Positions 1 through 9,161 of a stretch of 64,000 bases of DNA are shown here, in pieces. How positions within the stretch are numbered: the stretch's first letter is position 1; each line of letters starts with the position of its first letter. The notes under the pieces are model-generated. The model ran no database searches. It had not been told where the DNA came from and saw nothing but the letters and a program-made list of their open reading frames with translations. A program made the position numbers and the translations under genes. Where the stretch lies: positions 160,937 to 224,936 of the forward strand of contig CBDETG010000035.1 of the NCBI GenBank assembly GCA_965242745.1. The letters run 5' to 3'. Source of the DNA: JABAAI01 sp965242745 (GTDB lineage Bacteria; Spirochaetota; Leptospiria; Leptospirales; Leptonemataceae).

Positions 1-165
1 GCAAGGCGGCATTACTCCACAAGCAGCAGCAAGCATAGAAGAGGTGAGGAAATTTCCTGTTTCACTGAGAATTCCTTGTCTCTTGCCAAGTCTTCTAAAA
101 ACTGGTCTTAAGATCTCTTTAGTTTAGGTCATATCTTAGTTTAGACAGCAAAAAGGAGCAAAAAA

Positions 166-531
166 ATGATATTATTAGAAGGCATGCACCACATTTCTTT
201 AGGCAGCGCAAATCTTGCAAGAACTGCTAAATTTTACTGTGAGCTTTTCGACTTTGAGCTTATAGAAGAGGCGGAAAAATACTCTCTGCTGCATTTAGGC
301 GCTCTGCATATCCGTTTCAACCATATCCCGAGCTATGAGTCTACGATCAAAAATCCGGGTGAGACCAGCTTTGCTTTTGTATTAGATGTTGATGATTTTA
401 CAGAAGCTATCCACGAGCTCGAAGAAAGGGAAATCGAAATTATCAAGGGTCCTGTCCCTATAGAGTCAGGCGAGTCCCTGCTTATCGCCGATCCTGATGG
501 GCACTTGATTGAGCTTTTTTACCAAGAGTAG
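166..531 (+). CDS. VOC-superfamily (glyoxalase-like) protein
   Basis: A 121-residue protein of the length and pattern of a single vicinal-oxygen-chelate module. It opens with GMHHISLGSANLARTAKFY, the usual first beta-alpha unit with a possible metal His, and closes with ESLLIADPDGHLIELF, the usual last strand with the DPDGHxIEL signature and a metal-ligand Glu. Such proteins bind a divalent metal as dimers and act as lyases, dioxygenases or resistance proteins; the substrate cannot be told here. The start is supported by AAGGAG seven bases upstream of the ATG. No operon partner is evident, since the next gene begins more than 100 bases downstream. Confidence 0.85.
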   Translation: MILLEGMHHISLGSANLARTAKFYCELFDFELIEEAEKYSLLHLGALHIRFNHIPSYESTIKNPGETSFAFVLDVDDFTEAIHELEEREIEIIKGPVPIESGESLLIADPDGHLIELFYQE

Positions 532-647
532 GCGCATTTGGGTATATACAATAGGCGGCTCAAGATTCATATTGGACTTGCAATTTATTGCGCTGCTTCA
601 AACTAAAAACACGCCCTAAGGCATATGCGTATAAAATAGGAGTGGCT

Positions 648-821
648 ATGGAGCTTGAAAATCTGAATTACGTAATTTTAGCGGGGAGCTGGGAAGAGCT
701 GACACAGTATGTGAATGATTTTATTGCTGATGGCTGGAAACCAATCGGGGGCATATGCCTAGATATGAAGGATCAGTTCTATCAAGCCATGATGAGGGAA
801 AGCACGAAGAATGACAAATGA
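648..821 (+). CDS. DUF1737 domain protein
   Basis: A 57-residue protein that matches the small DUF1737 family: LNYVILAGSWEELTQYVN, then GWKPIGGI, then YQAMM near the end. The function of the family is unknown. A longer frame opens at 588, but I chose the ATG at 648 because AGGAG lies five bases upstream and the conserved region begins right after it. It is convergent with leuB, whose end lies 39 bases downstream. Confidence 0.7.
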   Translation: MELENLNYVILAGSWEELTQYVNDFIADGWKPIGGICLDMKDQFYQAMMRESTKNDK

Positions 822-860
822 CAGCGTAGAAAAATATAGGCAAAGAGCAGCTTATGCAGC

Positions 861-2033
861 TTAGGAAATATCTGTTTTTTGCGCGCTTAGGTCTTCGCGA
901 AGCGCATATTGCACTTCTTGAGCCATTTCCTGCGTGCTGATCGCCTTTGCCTTCTTTGCTGTTATGTCCTGAGTGCGGGCGCCCCTTCGTATAGCGCAAG
1001 CTACGGCTCTTTCTATCTTCTGGGCTATTTCTTCCTGCGCAAAGCTGTAGCGCATCATTAAAGCTGCCGAAAGTATCTGGGCGATGGGATTAGCCTTCCC
1101 CTGTCCAGCGATATCAGGGGCGCTTCCTCCAGCCGGCTCATACAAACCAAAGGAATTCTGCGCATCTTTGCTCTCAGCCAAAGATGCGCTGGGCAGCATG
1201 CCAAGGCTTCCACTCAAGACAGAGGCTTCGTCACTCAAGATATCACCAAAGAGGTTGCCGCACAGAAGCACATCGAAAGCGCTTGGCGCCAGAATGATCT
1301 GCATAGCCGCATTATCTACATAGAGATGCTCCAGACTAAGCTTGGAGTCATGTTTTGCATTGTATCTGCAGACGGAGCTCTCCACAACTTCCCGCCAGAA
1401 AAGCATACTGCTAAGAACATTGGCCTTGTCTACGCTGCTTACTTTCCTTTTCCTCTTGGCAGCCGCAGCAAAGGCTATATTTGCAATACGCTCGATTTCC
1501 CTGCGCCTGTAGAGCATTGTATCAAAGGCATGCTCTTCTTCGCCATCCCCCTTACGGCCTGAAGGCTTAGCAAAGTAAATACCCCCTGTTAGTTCCCGCA
1601 CAATTAAAAGGTCTATACCATCTTCAATGAGCTCTGGGCGCAGGGGGCAGGATGGCGCTAATTCCTTGTATAAAAGCACAGGGCGCAGATTAGCGCACAG
1701 GCTGAAGCGCTTACGCAAAGGCAGCAGAGCCCCTCTTTCAGGCTGTATTTCAGGCGGAAGTTTTTCCCATTTAGGCCCCCCCACAGAACCGAAGAGTATA
1801 GCGTCGCTTTCTTCACACAATTGGAGAGTTTCAGGCGGCAAGGGATGGCCCCTACGGTCTATGGCTGCGCCGCCTACAAGGCCTTCGCAAAAAGAATAAG
1901 CTGCGCTTTCTTCAGGAGGCAGGCTTGTTATAGCTGCTTGAAGAACGTCCAGCGCTGCCTTCATTACTTCGGGGCCGATGCCATCTCCCGATAAAACAGC
2001 TATTTTTTTTGCGTTGCTCAAATACCTAAACAA
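861..2033 (-). CDS. leuB: 3-isopropylmalate dehydrogenase
   Basis: This enzyme oxidatively decarboxylates 3-isopropylmalate to 2-oxoisocaproate with NAD+ in cytoplasmic leucine synthesis. The protein has the family opening (IAVLSGDGIGPEVM), the substrate-loop region RELTGGIYF with the conserved Arg, the metal-site stretch LFGDILSDEAS and the NAD-site stretch EPAGGSAPDIAGQGKANP. At 390 residues it is a little longer than usual because of extra residues at both ends. There is no ATG near the conserved start; TTG codons at 2033 and 2021 are the candidates, and 2033 is given. The AsmA-like gene ends 46 bases upstream on the same strand. No leuCD partner is in view. Confidence 0.93.
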   Translation of the reverse strand: MFRYLSNAKKIAVLSGDGIGPEVMKAALDVLQAAITSLPPEESAAYSFCEGLVGGAAIDRRGHPLPPETLQLCEESDAILFGSVGGPKWEKLPPEIQPERGALLPLRKRFSLCANLRPVLLYKELAPSCPLRPELIEDGIDLLIVRELTGGIYFAKPSGRKGDGEEEHAFDTMLYRRREIERIANIAFAAAAKRKRKVSSVDKANVLSSMLFWREVVESSVCRYNAKHDSKLSLEHLYVDNAAMQIILAPSAFDVLLCGNLFGDILSDEASVLSGSLGMLPSASLAESKDAQNSFGLYEPAGGSAPDIAGQGKANPIAQILSAALMMRYSFAQEEIAQKIERAVACAIRRGARTQDITAKKAKAISTQEMAQEVQYALREDLSAQKTDIS

Positions 2034-2079
2034 TTTTAGAGCTTATTTATGAATAAGGGCTGAAAAGCCGTGGGCGGCC

Positions 2080-4674
2080 CTAGATATCCGGGATCCACTT
2101 TCCAGAAGCAAGAATACGCACAGTGGCTTGTTTGTATTTTCTCGCCTGCGCTGCCTTAGCCTGCCGTACACGGACAGCATATTTGAGTTTGCCACCCAAG
2201 CCTACGTCATAATCCCCCTTACCACTTATATACAAAGAATCAGATTTACCTGAGAAATACAAACGAGTATGTATGCCGCTGCTCCTTCGCTGCAAGAGCA
2301 TATTTGCAAGCGATAGGCTCTTTTCTTGAATCCCGCCTGCATGAGCAAGGGTTTTTAAAGTCTCTTTGTTTGCTAAGAGCGCATCTTGCGCCTCTAATTT
2401 GAAATAACTATAGGACTTACGGATCAAATCACTTGCTGACAAGCCCTTGCCATCATAGCGGTACACAAGATCGATATCATGCGGCGGCTCTTTTGTGCCG
2501 GTCAAAAATTCCAAAGCATTTTCATTGCCCTTTACTGAAAGATTCAAATCCAGATCATGCCTTGGAAGAGTATCATGAAAATGCAGGCTGTACTGAAATT
2601 GGGCATGAAAATGCTTTTCTTCAAATTTTACATCTACATAAGCTCCATCTTCCACGTCAGCATGCCCGCCTCCAAGGAGAGAGAGCCGCCCTTGATCTTC
2701 TCTTTCTATGCCGGGCGAGCCAAGCGCTACATTCTCTGCGTTATATCTTATTTTTGTCTTTTGCCTCTCTAAGGCAAGGCGCAAATCATCACGAGTGACT
2801 TTTAGCAGGAAGCGCAGTTGTTTAGGGAAGGGGGGGGCAGCTTCTATTTTGCTCAGCTCTATGTGCGCTCTAAGGTCCAAGGCGGAAAGCAAACTTTGGT
2901 AGAGTCGTGTTTTTAAGAATTCACCTCGCTTTACTTCTAAGCCGTGGGGTATACGTATTTTTGTACCTTTTTGGAAAATGCTCTTCGATATAAACTGAAT
3001 TTTGCGCAGAGCATGCGTTAATTTTAGGCCTTCCCATTTTGCCTGCATCTGCAAGACGGGCTGGAATTGTATGATAGGCCATCGTCTCTGCTTAGGCTTA
3101 GTATCCAGCAGCAGAGTCCCATTCCCTTTGAGATTGAGTTTAGACTGCAAATAATGCCCTAAGGCCTGAAAACTAAGAAGACTTGCTAAAGGACGGCCCT
3201 TTGTTCCGCCTCCCTTCTGAGATTGGCGCCGCATGCTGAGCTGGATTTTTTGAAAAAACAAGCTGTCATCCCCAAGACTGAGGGAGGGAAGGCTTAGGTC
3301 TTGCACAGAAAGTGTGCCTTCAGGATAGAATCTATTTTTACTATGCAGCAGCGTCACATCTAAATGAAAATCACCCTGCAAAGAAGCTAAGGAAACAGCG
3401 CTTTTTTTCGGGTGCAGGAAGCATTTCACTTTGATCTTGTAAAGAAAGCGATCTGTATGCAGAGCGGGCATTTGCAGGCGCTCAGAGAATTTTGTTTTTA
3501 GAAGATCTATGGGAGCTTTTTCTTTTCTTTTCGCAAGAGATAACTCAATATCTCTTTGCTTCAAATAGAAATGAAAGCTTAGATTCTTTGTCTTTGTCTG
3601 CCCTTGTCTTGCATTTACGGCCTGAAAGGCAAGTTTTCCATCAGCCTTTTCTATCTGTATATCGGGCAGCAGGGCGCTTTGGATATGGGCGCTCAGTTTC
3701 TCATAATTTAGGTCCAGCTTGATTTGAAATTCTTGAGCATATGCAAGCCTTTTGCTTGTGAGTACAGCTTCTCCATGGAAGAGGCCGGAAGACGCATTAT
3801 GTATGATTTGGAAGATGGGGAAAATCTCTTCGCTTTGGCAGGCCCTGTGACAGTAATGCAGGAGAGAGGAGATGATTTGAAAGGGGACGGCATGAAAGGA
3901 GAGCCTGCTTGCTCCATCCCTATCTGTCTCTATGATGAGTCTCCAATCCTCTGCTTGCGTTTCCTTGTTCTTTTTTTGGGAAGTCTGAAAAGCTTGTATA
4001 AGGACACGACTTTTGTAGGCAGCAGGGCGGGCATGGTTGTGATGAGCCGAGTCAGATGCAGCTGCCGGCATGATTTGTTTATTGCTTGCCTCATGCGCCA
4101 AGACAGGCCATAGTTTGACATTGGCGTGAAAACTTTTCTGTAGTAATGGGGCTTTCTGTTTCTTGAAAGACGTAATATGAAGCTTGCTGAGCTCAAGCGG
4201 CAGGCCATCATGCAGAGTAGACATCGCTATCCTCTTTGCAATGCTTCCCCAGTCACTGCGTATCTTTTGCAGTATTGCAGTCTTGTAAGAAGTTAATGTC
4301 AATTTTGCCTTATCCAGCTTAAAAGCAGTGAAAGAAGGATTTTTGCTAAATAAGGCCAGAAGAGAAAATTTTAAAACAGCCTCCTCAGCGCGGAGCAGAT
4401 AAAGCTTTTGCTTGTTTTGTATGCGTATGCCTTTCAAGATGAGGCCGCGCAGGAGGTCTATTTGCGCCCCCTGTATACTAATATGCACATTCGTGTTTGC
4501 CGCCACCTCTTTGCCGAAGGCGCTGCGCCATGTTTCTATGCGAAATTTACGTGCAAGGCTCCTTTCCATGAGGAGAGGCAAGTAGAGCAGACAAAAGCCT
4601 GCAAGGCCCGCCGATATAACAAGCGTAAGCAGAATTTTTCTAATTCGTAGAGTCATGACACGCAAAAAAGCCAT
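2080..4674 (-). CDS. AsmA-like inner-membrane-anchored envelope protein
   Basis: An 864-residue protein with one N-terminal membrane helix (about residues 10-34, rich in Leu, Ile and Gly) followed by a long region of alternating beta-strand character. The early stretch containing GAQIDLLRGLILKGIRI is typical of AsmA/TamB/YhdP-like proteins, in which lipid-anchored or membrane-anchored beta-rich rods span the periplasm. AsmA-like proteins are linked to outer-membrane lipid transport and assembly. The family assignment rests on architecture and the N-terminal pattern, not on a strict motif. A second in-frame ATG lies six codons in. An 8-base poly-G tract at 2830-2837 encodes Pro residues on this strand. 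A small perfect hairpin sits just before the start codon. Confidence 0.6.
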   Translation of the reverse strand: MAFLRVMTLRIRKILLTLVISAGLAGFCLLYLPLLMERSLARKFRIETWRSAFGKEVAANTNVHISIQGAQIDLLRGLILKGIRIQNKQKLYLLRAEEAVLKFSLLALFSKNPSFTAFKLDKAKLTLTSYKTAILQKIRSDWGSIAKRIAMSTLHDGLPLELSKLHITSFKKQKAPLLQKSFHANVKLWPVLAHEASNKQIMPAAASDSAHHNHARPAAYKSRVLIQAFQTSQKKNKETQAEDWRLIIETDRDGASRLSFHAVPFQIISSLLHYCHRACQSEEIFPIFQIIHNASSGLFHGEAVLTSKRLAYAQEFQIKLDLNYEKLSAHIQSALLPDIQIEKADGKLAFQAVNARQGQTKTKNLSFHFYLKQRDIELSLAKRKEKAPIDLLKTKFSERLQMPALHTDRFLYKIKVKCFLHPKKSAVSLASLQGDFHLDVTLLHSKNRFYPEGTLSVQDLSLPSLSLGDDSLFFQKIQLSMRRQSQKGGGTKGRPLASLLSFQALGHYLQSKLNLKGNGTLLLDTKPKQRRWPIIQFQPVLQMQAKWEGLKLTHALRKIQFISKSIFQKGTKIRIPHGLEVKRGEFLKTRLYQSLLSALDLRAHIELSKIEAAPPFPKQLRFLLKVTRDDLRLALERQKTKIRYNAENVALGSPGIEREDQGRLSLLGGGHADVEDGAYVDVKFEEKHFHAQFQYSLHFHDTLPRHDLDLNLSVKGNENALEFLTGTKEPPHDIDLVYRYDGKGLSASDLIRKSYSYFKLEAQDALLANKETLKTLAHAGGIQEKSLSLANMLLQRRSSGIHTRLYFSGKSDSLYISGKGDYDVGLGGKLKYAVRVRQAKAAQARKYKQATVRILASGKWIPDI

Positions 4675-4682
4675 GCTTTAGT

Positions 4683-4702
4683 ATTGACGGAGAGCCGTCA
4701 AT
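4683..4702. promoter_or_regulatory. Perfect 8-bp hairpin next to the AsmA-like start
   Basis: ATTGACGG and CCGTCAAT are separated by AGAG, giving a perfect 8-bp stem with a 4-base loop. It ends nine bases upstream of the AsmA-like ATG, so on the minus strand it would sit in the 5' leader where ribosomes bind. It has no poly-U tail and is therefore more likely an operator or translation-control hairpin than a terminator. The rest of the gap 4703-4963 shows nothing I recognise. Confidence 0.4.
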
Positions 4703-4963
4703 CATTCCTTTAGGATAGTGATCGGCAAAACTTGCCAACTTGCGCTATTTCAATTTCAAATTAGGACAAGCATAGACTTCACGGGCCATCCGACCATTCA
4801 GCTGATCCTTCAATCTGACTAGGACAAAATCATGCAAAAAGAATGTCTGCAAGGCAGGGCGAAAGCGAAATGCAATTCTGCGCGCAGGGCGGGCTTAAAA
4901 AGTCAAACTGACAGCTTGGATACAAAAACAGAAAACTAAAAACGCGCAGCATCCAAAGAAAAG

Positions 4964-6556
4964 CTAAAACAAGGCGGATTCTTTCCTATATTCTCTGATC
5001 TGCATTAAAGTGGGGGGAGTATGAAAAGTATGGCCGTCTATAATTTGCTGCGCTGTTAGTATTTGTATGCACTGATATTGATTCGGCGGCATATCATCTT
5101 TCCATATATACTCCCGCTCACCTTTTTTTTCCGCTGTTTCTTCCATTTGCTCACTCGGCTCTTCCTCTAAAATGAGACCCGCCATAAAGGCTTTTTCTTT
5201 TTCCATAGTCCCCCAAAGTTCACGCAGCATTGCGGGATTAGCCTGCCTGCCTGTTTTTACCGAAAATATCATTTTCCCCCATATATCATCTCCTTTTTTA
5301 TCTTTTCCAAGATGAATAGTCATTTCCCCATCTACGCCGCCATCGCCGCTGTGCTTCTCGTTTGGATGCCCTCCTACTTTTCGGATTAGAAAATCTTGTT
5401 TTTGAAATGGGTTTAATTTGTCATAGGCGTTTTTGCTTTCTGGACTGCCATCTAAGTCAATATACTCTGCTTGTTCTTGGCCTAGACAGTTATTTTGGAT
5501 TCGTTCTTTGATTACCCTTATAGCCAGCGGGCTTATGTCAATTCCTATCCACTTGCAGTTGTTTTGTATTGCGCTATGCACAGTTGTGCCACAGCCGCAA
5601 AAGGGGTCTAAGACAAGGCCATTTTCAGGACAGCTTGCTTGTACGATGCGATTCAGTAGAGCTAAAGGCTTTTGCGTGGGGTAGCCAAGACGTTCTTTTG
5701 CCGATGGATGCAGGAAGGGCAAAAGCCAAACATCGCCTAATTTCACGCCTCTTTCATTCCTATATATTTTATATCTTTCCCCTCTTAGAGTCTGCATTCT
5801 GTATTCTTTGCCCGTATTCTTTTCATATATCCAGCTTTCCTTTCTCCCCTTTTGCTCATTAGCAGACTTTTCAAAAAGCAGTCTAAAAAAACTTCTCTCT
5901 TTGTTTTTAGAATAGCGAAAAATAGTATCATGCAGTTTTTGGAAGTCTGCGCTTGTGGCCGTCCATCGTCTATAGTGCCAAACTATCTCATTTCTAAAAT
6001 TCTCGCTTCCAAAAATGCTGTCCATAATGATTTTAATGTAATGGCTGGCAGTCGGGTCGCAGTGATAATAAATGCTTCCAGTTTCTTTTAATATCTGCTT
6101 CATCAAAACAAGACGCTCTGCCATATAGATCAGATAGGCTAATAACTTTTTGTCTTTCGTAGGCATTTTTTCTACAGACTCAATCCATATCCTAAGAAAA
6201 TTCTTTAGTATATCCGAAACACCCTCCTGCATCTCTAAATTCTCTTTGAAATGCGAAAGCATATGTTTCGTTTGGCTTGTATATGACCACATGTCAGAAA
6301 AGGCCTTTTGCTGCGCTGTCTTACCCTTCCCTTTATATATCATATTATAGACACGGTTGGAATTAAAAGGCGGATCAAGGTAGATAAGGTCTACTTTGAC
6401 CCCTTTATCTATAAGCTTCTGCAGGGCTTCTTTACAATCCGCGCGGTATAATATGTTTTGGTTGATAGTTATCAGGCTGTCTATGGAATTACCTGGCGCT
6501 TTGACTTGTGACCTTGTCATGTCTATCAATCTGCAAAGGGTCTTTTCTATAAGCAA
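4964..6556 (-). CDS. Site-specific adenine DNA methyltransferase with Mrr-like C-terminal domain
   Basis: A 530-residue beta-class amino-methyltransferase: catalytic motif IV DLIYLDPPFNS at about residues 56-66 comes before the AdoMet motif LVLDPFCGCGTT at 315-325, with the TQKP segment just before it. It transfers methyl groups to adenine N6 (N4-cytosine is possible for this class). After about residue 395 comes a second unit with GDGGVDG (404-410) and IFSVKTG (430-436). This spacing and pattern resemble the PD-(D/E)xK core of Mrr-type nucleases, although the usual Gln/Glu before VK is Ser here. Similar tails are known on methyltransferases in other bacteria. The track start is TTG; an ATG at 6520 is an alternative. 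No separate restriction gene lies next to it. Confidence 0.85.
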   Translation of the reverse strand: MLIEKTLCRLIDMTRSQVKAPGNSIDSLITINQNILYRADCKEALQKLIDKGVKVDLIYLDPPFNSNRVYNMIYKGKGKTAQQKAFSDMWSYTSQTKHMLSHFKENLEMQEGVSDILKNFLRIWIESVEKMPTKDKKLLAYLIYMAERLVLMKQILKETGSIYYHCDPTASHYIKIIMDSIFGSENFRNEIVWHYRRWTATSADFQKLHDTIFRYSKNKERSFFRLLFEKSANEQKGRKESWIYEKNTGKEYRMQTLRGERYKIYRNERGVKLGDVWLLPFLHPSAKERLGYPTQKPLALLNRIVQASCPENGLVLDPFCGCGTTVHSAIQNNCKWIGIDISPLAIRVIKERIQNNCLGQEQAEYIDLDGSPESKNAYDKLNPFQKQDFLIRKVGGHPNEKHSGDGGVDGEMTIHLGKDKKGDDIWGKMIFSVKTGRQANPAMLRELWGTMEKEKAFMAGLILEEEPSEQMEETAEKKGEREYIWKDDMPPNQYQCIQILTAQQIIDGHTFHTPPTLMQIREYRKESALF

Positions 6557-6716
6557 GCAATTTTAAGACATAATCCTGCGCCCTGCTTCTTTTAATTGGC
6601 AGCAGGCGCATTTTATTCCAAAGTAAAAGTCAGCAGGCTTAGAGATTCCCATCACAACTGCGCTATCATGAGCTTTAGGGATGCGGGAACTTTAGCGGGA
6701 ATGGAAGCAATAGCCT

Positions 6717-9074
6717 TTATTGATGTTTCATGTCTTTGGCTTGCTTGTGAGAGGCAGAAAGAAGGTAGCGTGAATCTATTTCTTCTAAGGAAGCGCAGCC
6801 GCACAAGCGCATAGTATCTTTCAACTCCAGAGCATAGCGGGAGAAAAGGGCCTGCACAGCTTCCTGCCCCCCCCCTACTGCAACAATCGCAGCAGGGCGT
6901 CCTACCAAAACAGCTCGAGCGCCCAAGGCAAGCTCTTTGAAAGCGTCTTGCCCAGAGCGCACTCCGCCATCTGCTAATATACAGATTTCCCTCCCCAGCT
7001 CCTGGGCTATACTGGGCAGAACGCGCGCTACTCCAGGCATTTGATCCAAAACACGCCCTCCATGATTGCTTACTACGATTGCATCCGCTCCTATTTCCAA
7101 GGCGGCATAGGCGTCTTCTATACTCATAATGCCTTTCAAGATGAAGGGCAGCGGAGTCCTCCTGCGCAGCTCCTTAAGTTTCTTGATGCTATAAGCATGC
7201 GAGGCTTGTTTTCTCAGCTGCATAGTTTTCAGGAAGGCAGCATCAATGTCAATACCTACGGCAAGAAGGCCGAGTTTATGCGCAGACTCTAGGCGCTCTG
7301 CTAGCATTTTGTGGTCAGCTCTGGGCTTAAAAATAACGATGCCAAAGCCTTCTATATCTGTTTGCCTCAAAGCCCGGCGGATCAACTGGTATTTCGATGG
7401 AGAAGCCCCATCTCCCACCCACGCTATACTGCCATTGCTGCGCAATGCCTTCAGAAGCGTGTAAGCCAGTTCGTATTCTCCTATCGCTCCGTTCATATTG
7501 CTTTGCGCCCCTGTCATTGGCGCTGCCATGATGGGATACTCAAACTTGCGTCCAAAGAGTTCCAGACTAGTATCAGTGTGGATTTCTTCTCCTATGTAGC
7601 GGGGGACGATGCGCAATTCTTTCAGAGCGCGGGAATTGTCTTTAAAGCTTTCCATCTGCCCCAAAGCGCCCATGCCAGGAACGCCGCTTGCGCAATGTTC
7701 TCCATCACAGACTTTGCATACCCAGCAGATGCGCTCACCGAATGCGCTGCGCGCCTTTGCATGAATGGCTTGCCAATCCACGCCATAGCTCTTGTCTACC
7801 TCTATTTTCAAACAGCGTAGCGCCTTTTTTATAGAAAGTTCCGCTTCCCTAAGACTTGCCCCCGTAGCGATAATATGCCCTGCTTTATCTATGTTGCTTG
7901 TGGCCTGCTTTATGAGCTCGCCTTCCTTGCAGGATATGTATATATATTCTATGCCCGGCACGCTGCGCATTCTATCTACGCCTTCCAGCTTCATGATTTT
8001 CCCAGGCGGGCATAAAATACTTCTTTCTATAGCAACGGGCCTTTTTTTGCAGCTGTTTTTTGTTTGAAAGCCGCCTTTGTTTTTCTGCCTCTGGCTGCTC
8101 TGAGCCTTTGCTATTTCCTTGATCGCCTTTTGGGGCTCATCTCCCAGGGCCAAATGTATAGCGCCCTGCAGGACATCCACTCCAGAATGCAAGGGGTAGG
8201 TGTGCGATGACATAAAGCCGCCAGAGAGACGCGCCGCTATCTCGCCTATCTTTACTCCCTCCGCCGTAATTTTCAAATCTCCTTTCGCAGCCCCTCTGTA
8301 TATGCCTAAGGCCCGCATAGCTTTTCGCATAAGCTCTACGCTTTCTTGTAGTATCAGGGGGGCTTGCATTGATGGCATGTTATGTCCAATTTCAATAAAA
8401 AAAGGCTCATGCGCAATAATGCGATCCGCTATGCCTGTTAGAGCAAAATTTTTATCCCATGCCAAGGCATCCACAGACAGCTCTGGCCCTGGCATATATT
8501 CCTCCAGTATCATTTCTCCCGTAGGGGAATATTTTTTCGTATGGCGAAAAGCTGCGTGTATATCTTCACGCTTCTCAATTTTAATAACTCCGCGGGAGCC
8601 CATATTTTCTGCAGGCTTTAAGACTAAGGGGAAAGTAAGGCAATCCATAGCTTCCCGCGCTTCTTTGAGAGACCATAAGGAATAGAAAGGCGGCCCAGGC
8701 AAATTGTGTTTTTTGAGGCGCCGGCGCATCAGTACTTTGTTGCTGCACGCTTCGGCGTCTGCATAGCGTATGCCTGGCAATTCCAAGGCGCTGGCAACAG
8801 CAGCTACAGAGCGGCTTGCGTCAGTTCCTGCCGTAATGACGCCGTGGACAGCCGTCTTTTGGGAAAGCATGCGGGCTTTGCGTACGCAGCCTTCAATATC
8901 GCGGGTACTCATCAGGACTTTATGATCTGCCAGCCTTAGGCCTGGCGCATCCAAGGACATATCAAAAACAGCCGCTTGCAGACCCATAGCGCGGGCCTTT
9001 TGAATAAGAGGTACCTGAAGAATACCACCACCGATGATAATGAGAACACGCAAAGTACTGCCTTTTAGAACCAC
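6717..9074 (-). CDS. ATP-grasp / FMN-dependent alpha-hydroxy-acid dehydrogenase fusion
   Basis: A 785-residue protein with two recognisable enzymes. Residues 1-430 form an ATP-grasp ligase of the carbamoyl-phosphate-synthase/biotin-carboxylase-like type: Rossmann-like VLIIIGGGILQVPLI, nucleotide-binding FPLVLKPAENMGSRGV (148-163), EEYMPGPELS and the metal region KIGEIAARLSGG. Residues 450-785 form an FMN barrel of the lactate oxidase/glycolate oxidase family, with the catalytic-His motif SNHGGRVLD (His 671) and the flavin phosphate site ADGGVRSGQDAF. A Cys cluster (CWVCKVCDGEHC, 450-461) joins the halves and could bind metal. A 9-base poly-C run (6867-6875) encodes Gly residues. Start is GTG at 9074 or TTG at 9053. 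The reaction is unknown; a ligase feeding an oxidase is inference. Confidence 0.85.
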   Translation of the reverse strand: MVLKGSTLRVLIIIGGGILQVPLIQKARAMGLQAAVFDMSLDAPGLRLADHKVLMSTRDIEGCVRKARMLSQKTAVHGVITAGTDASRSVAAVASALELPGIRYADAEACSNKVLMRRRLKKHNLPGPPFYSLWSLKEAREAMDCLTFPLVLKPAENMGSRGVIKIEKREDIHAAFRHTKKYSPTGEMILEEYMPGPELSVDALAWDKNFALTGIADRIIAHEPFFIEIGHNMPSMQAPLILQESVELMRKAMRALGIYRGAAKGDLKITAEGVKIGEIAARLSGGFMSSHTYPLHSGVDVLQGAIHLALGDEPQKAIKEIAKAQSSQRQKNKGGFQTKNSCKKRPVAIERSILCPPGKIMKLEGVDRMRSVPGIEYIYISCKEGELIKQATSNIDKAGHIIATGASLREAELSIKKALRCLKIEVDKSYGVDWQAIHAKARSAFGERICWVCKVCDGEHCASGVPGMGALGQMESFKDNSRALKELRIVPRYIGEEIHTDTSLELFGRKFEYPIMAAPMTGAQSNMNGAIGEYELAYTLLKALRSNGSIAWVGDGASPSKYQLIRRALRQTDIEGFGIVIFKPRADHKMLAERLESAHKLGLLAVGIDIDAAFLKTMQLRKQASHAYSIKKLKELRRRTPLPFILKGIMSIEDAYAALEIGADAIVVSNHGGRVLDQMPGVARVLPSIAQELGREICILADGGVRSGQDAFKELALGARAVLVGRPAAIVAVGGGQEAVQALFSRYALELKDTMRLCGCASLEEIDSRYLLSASHKQAKDMKHQ

Positions 9075-9161
9075 CTACTCTTGCCTCAAAGAAATGCGCA
9101 AGAAATACATTCTTCAAAAGGAAATAAAAAGCTTGCATCTTTATGAATTGCACGCAACACT

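Noticed and set aside
2..151. Open frame at the left edge that could be the 3' end of an upstream gene
   Set aside because: Only about 50 codons, no recognisable motif, and two other frames are equally plausible or closed.
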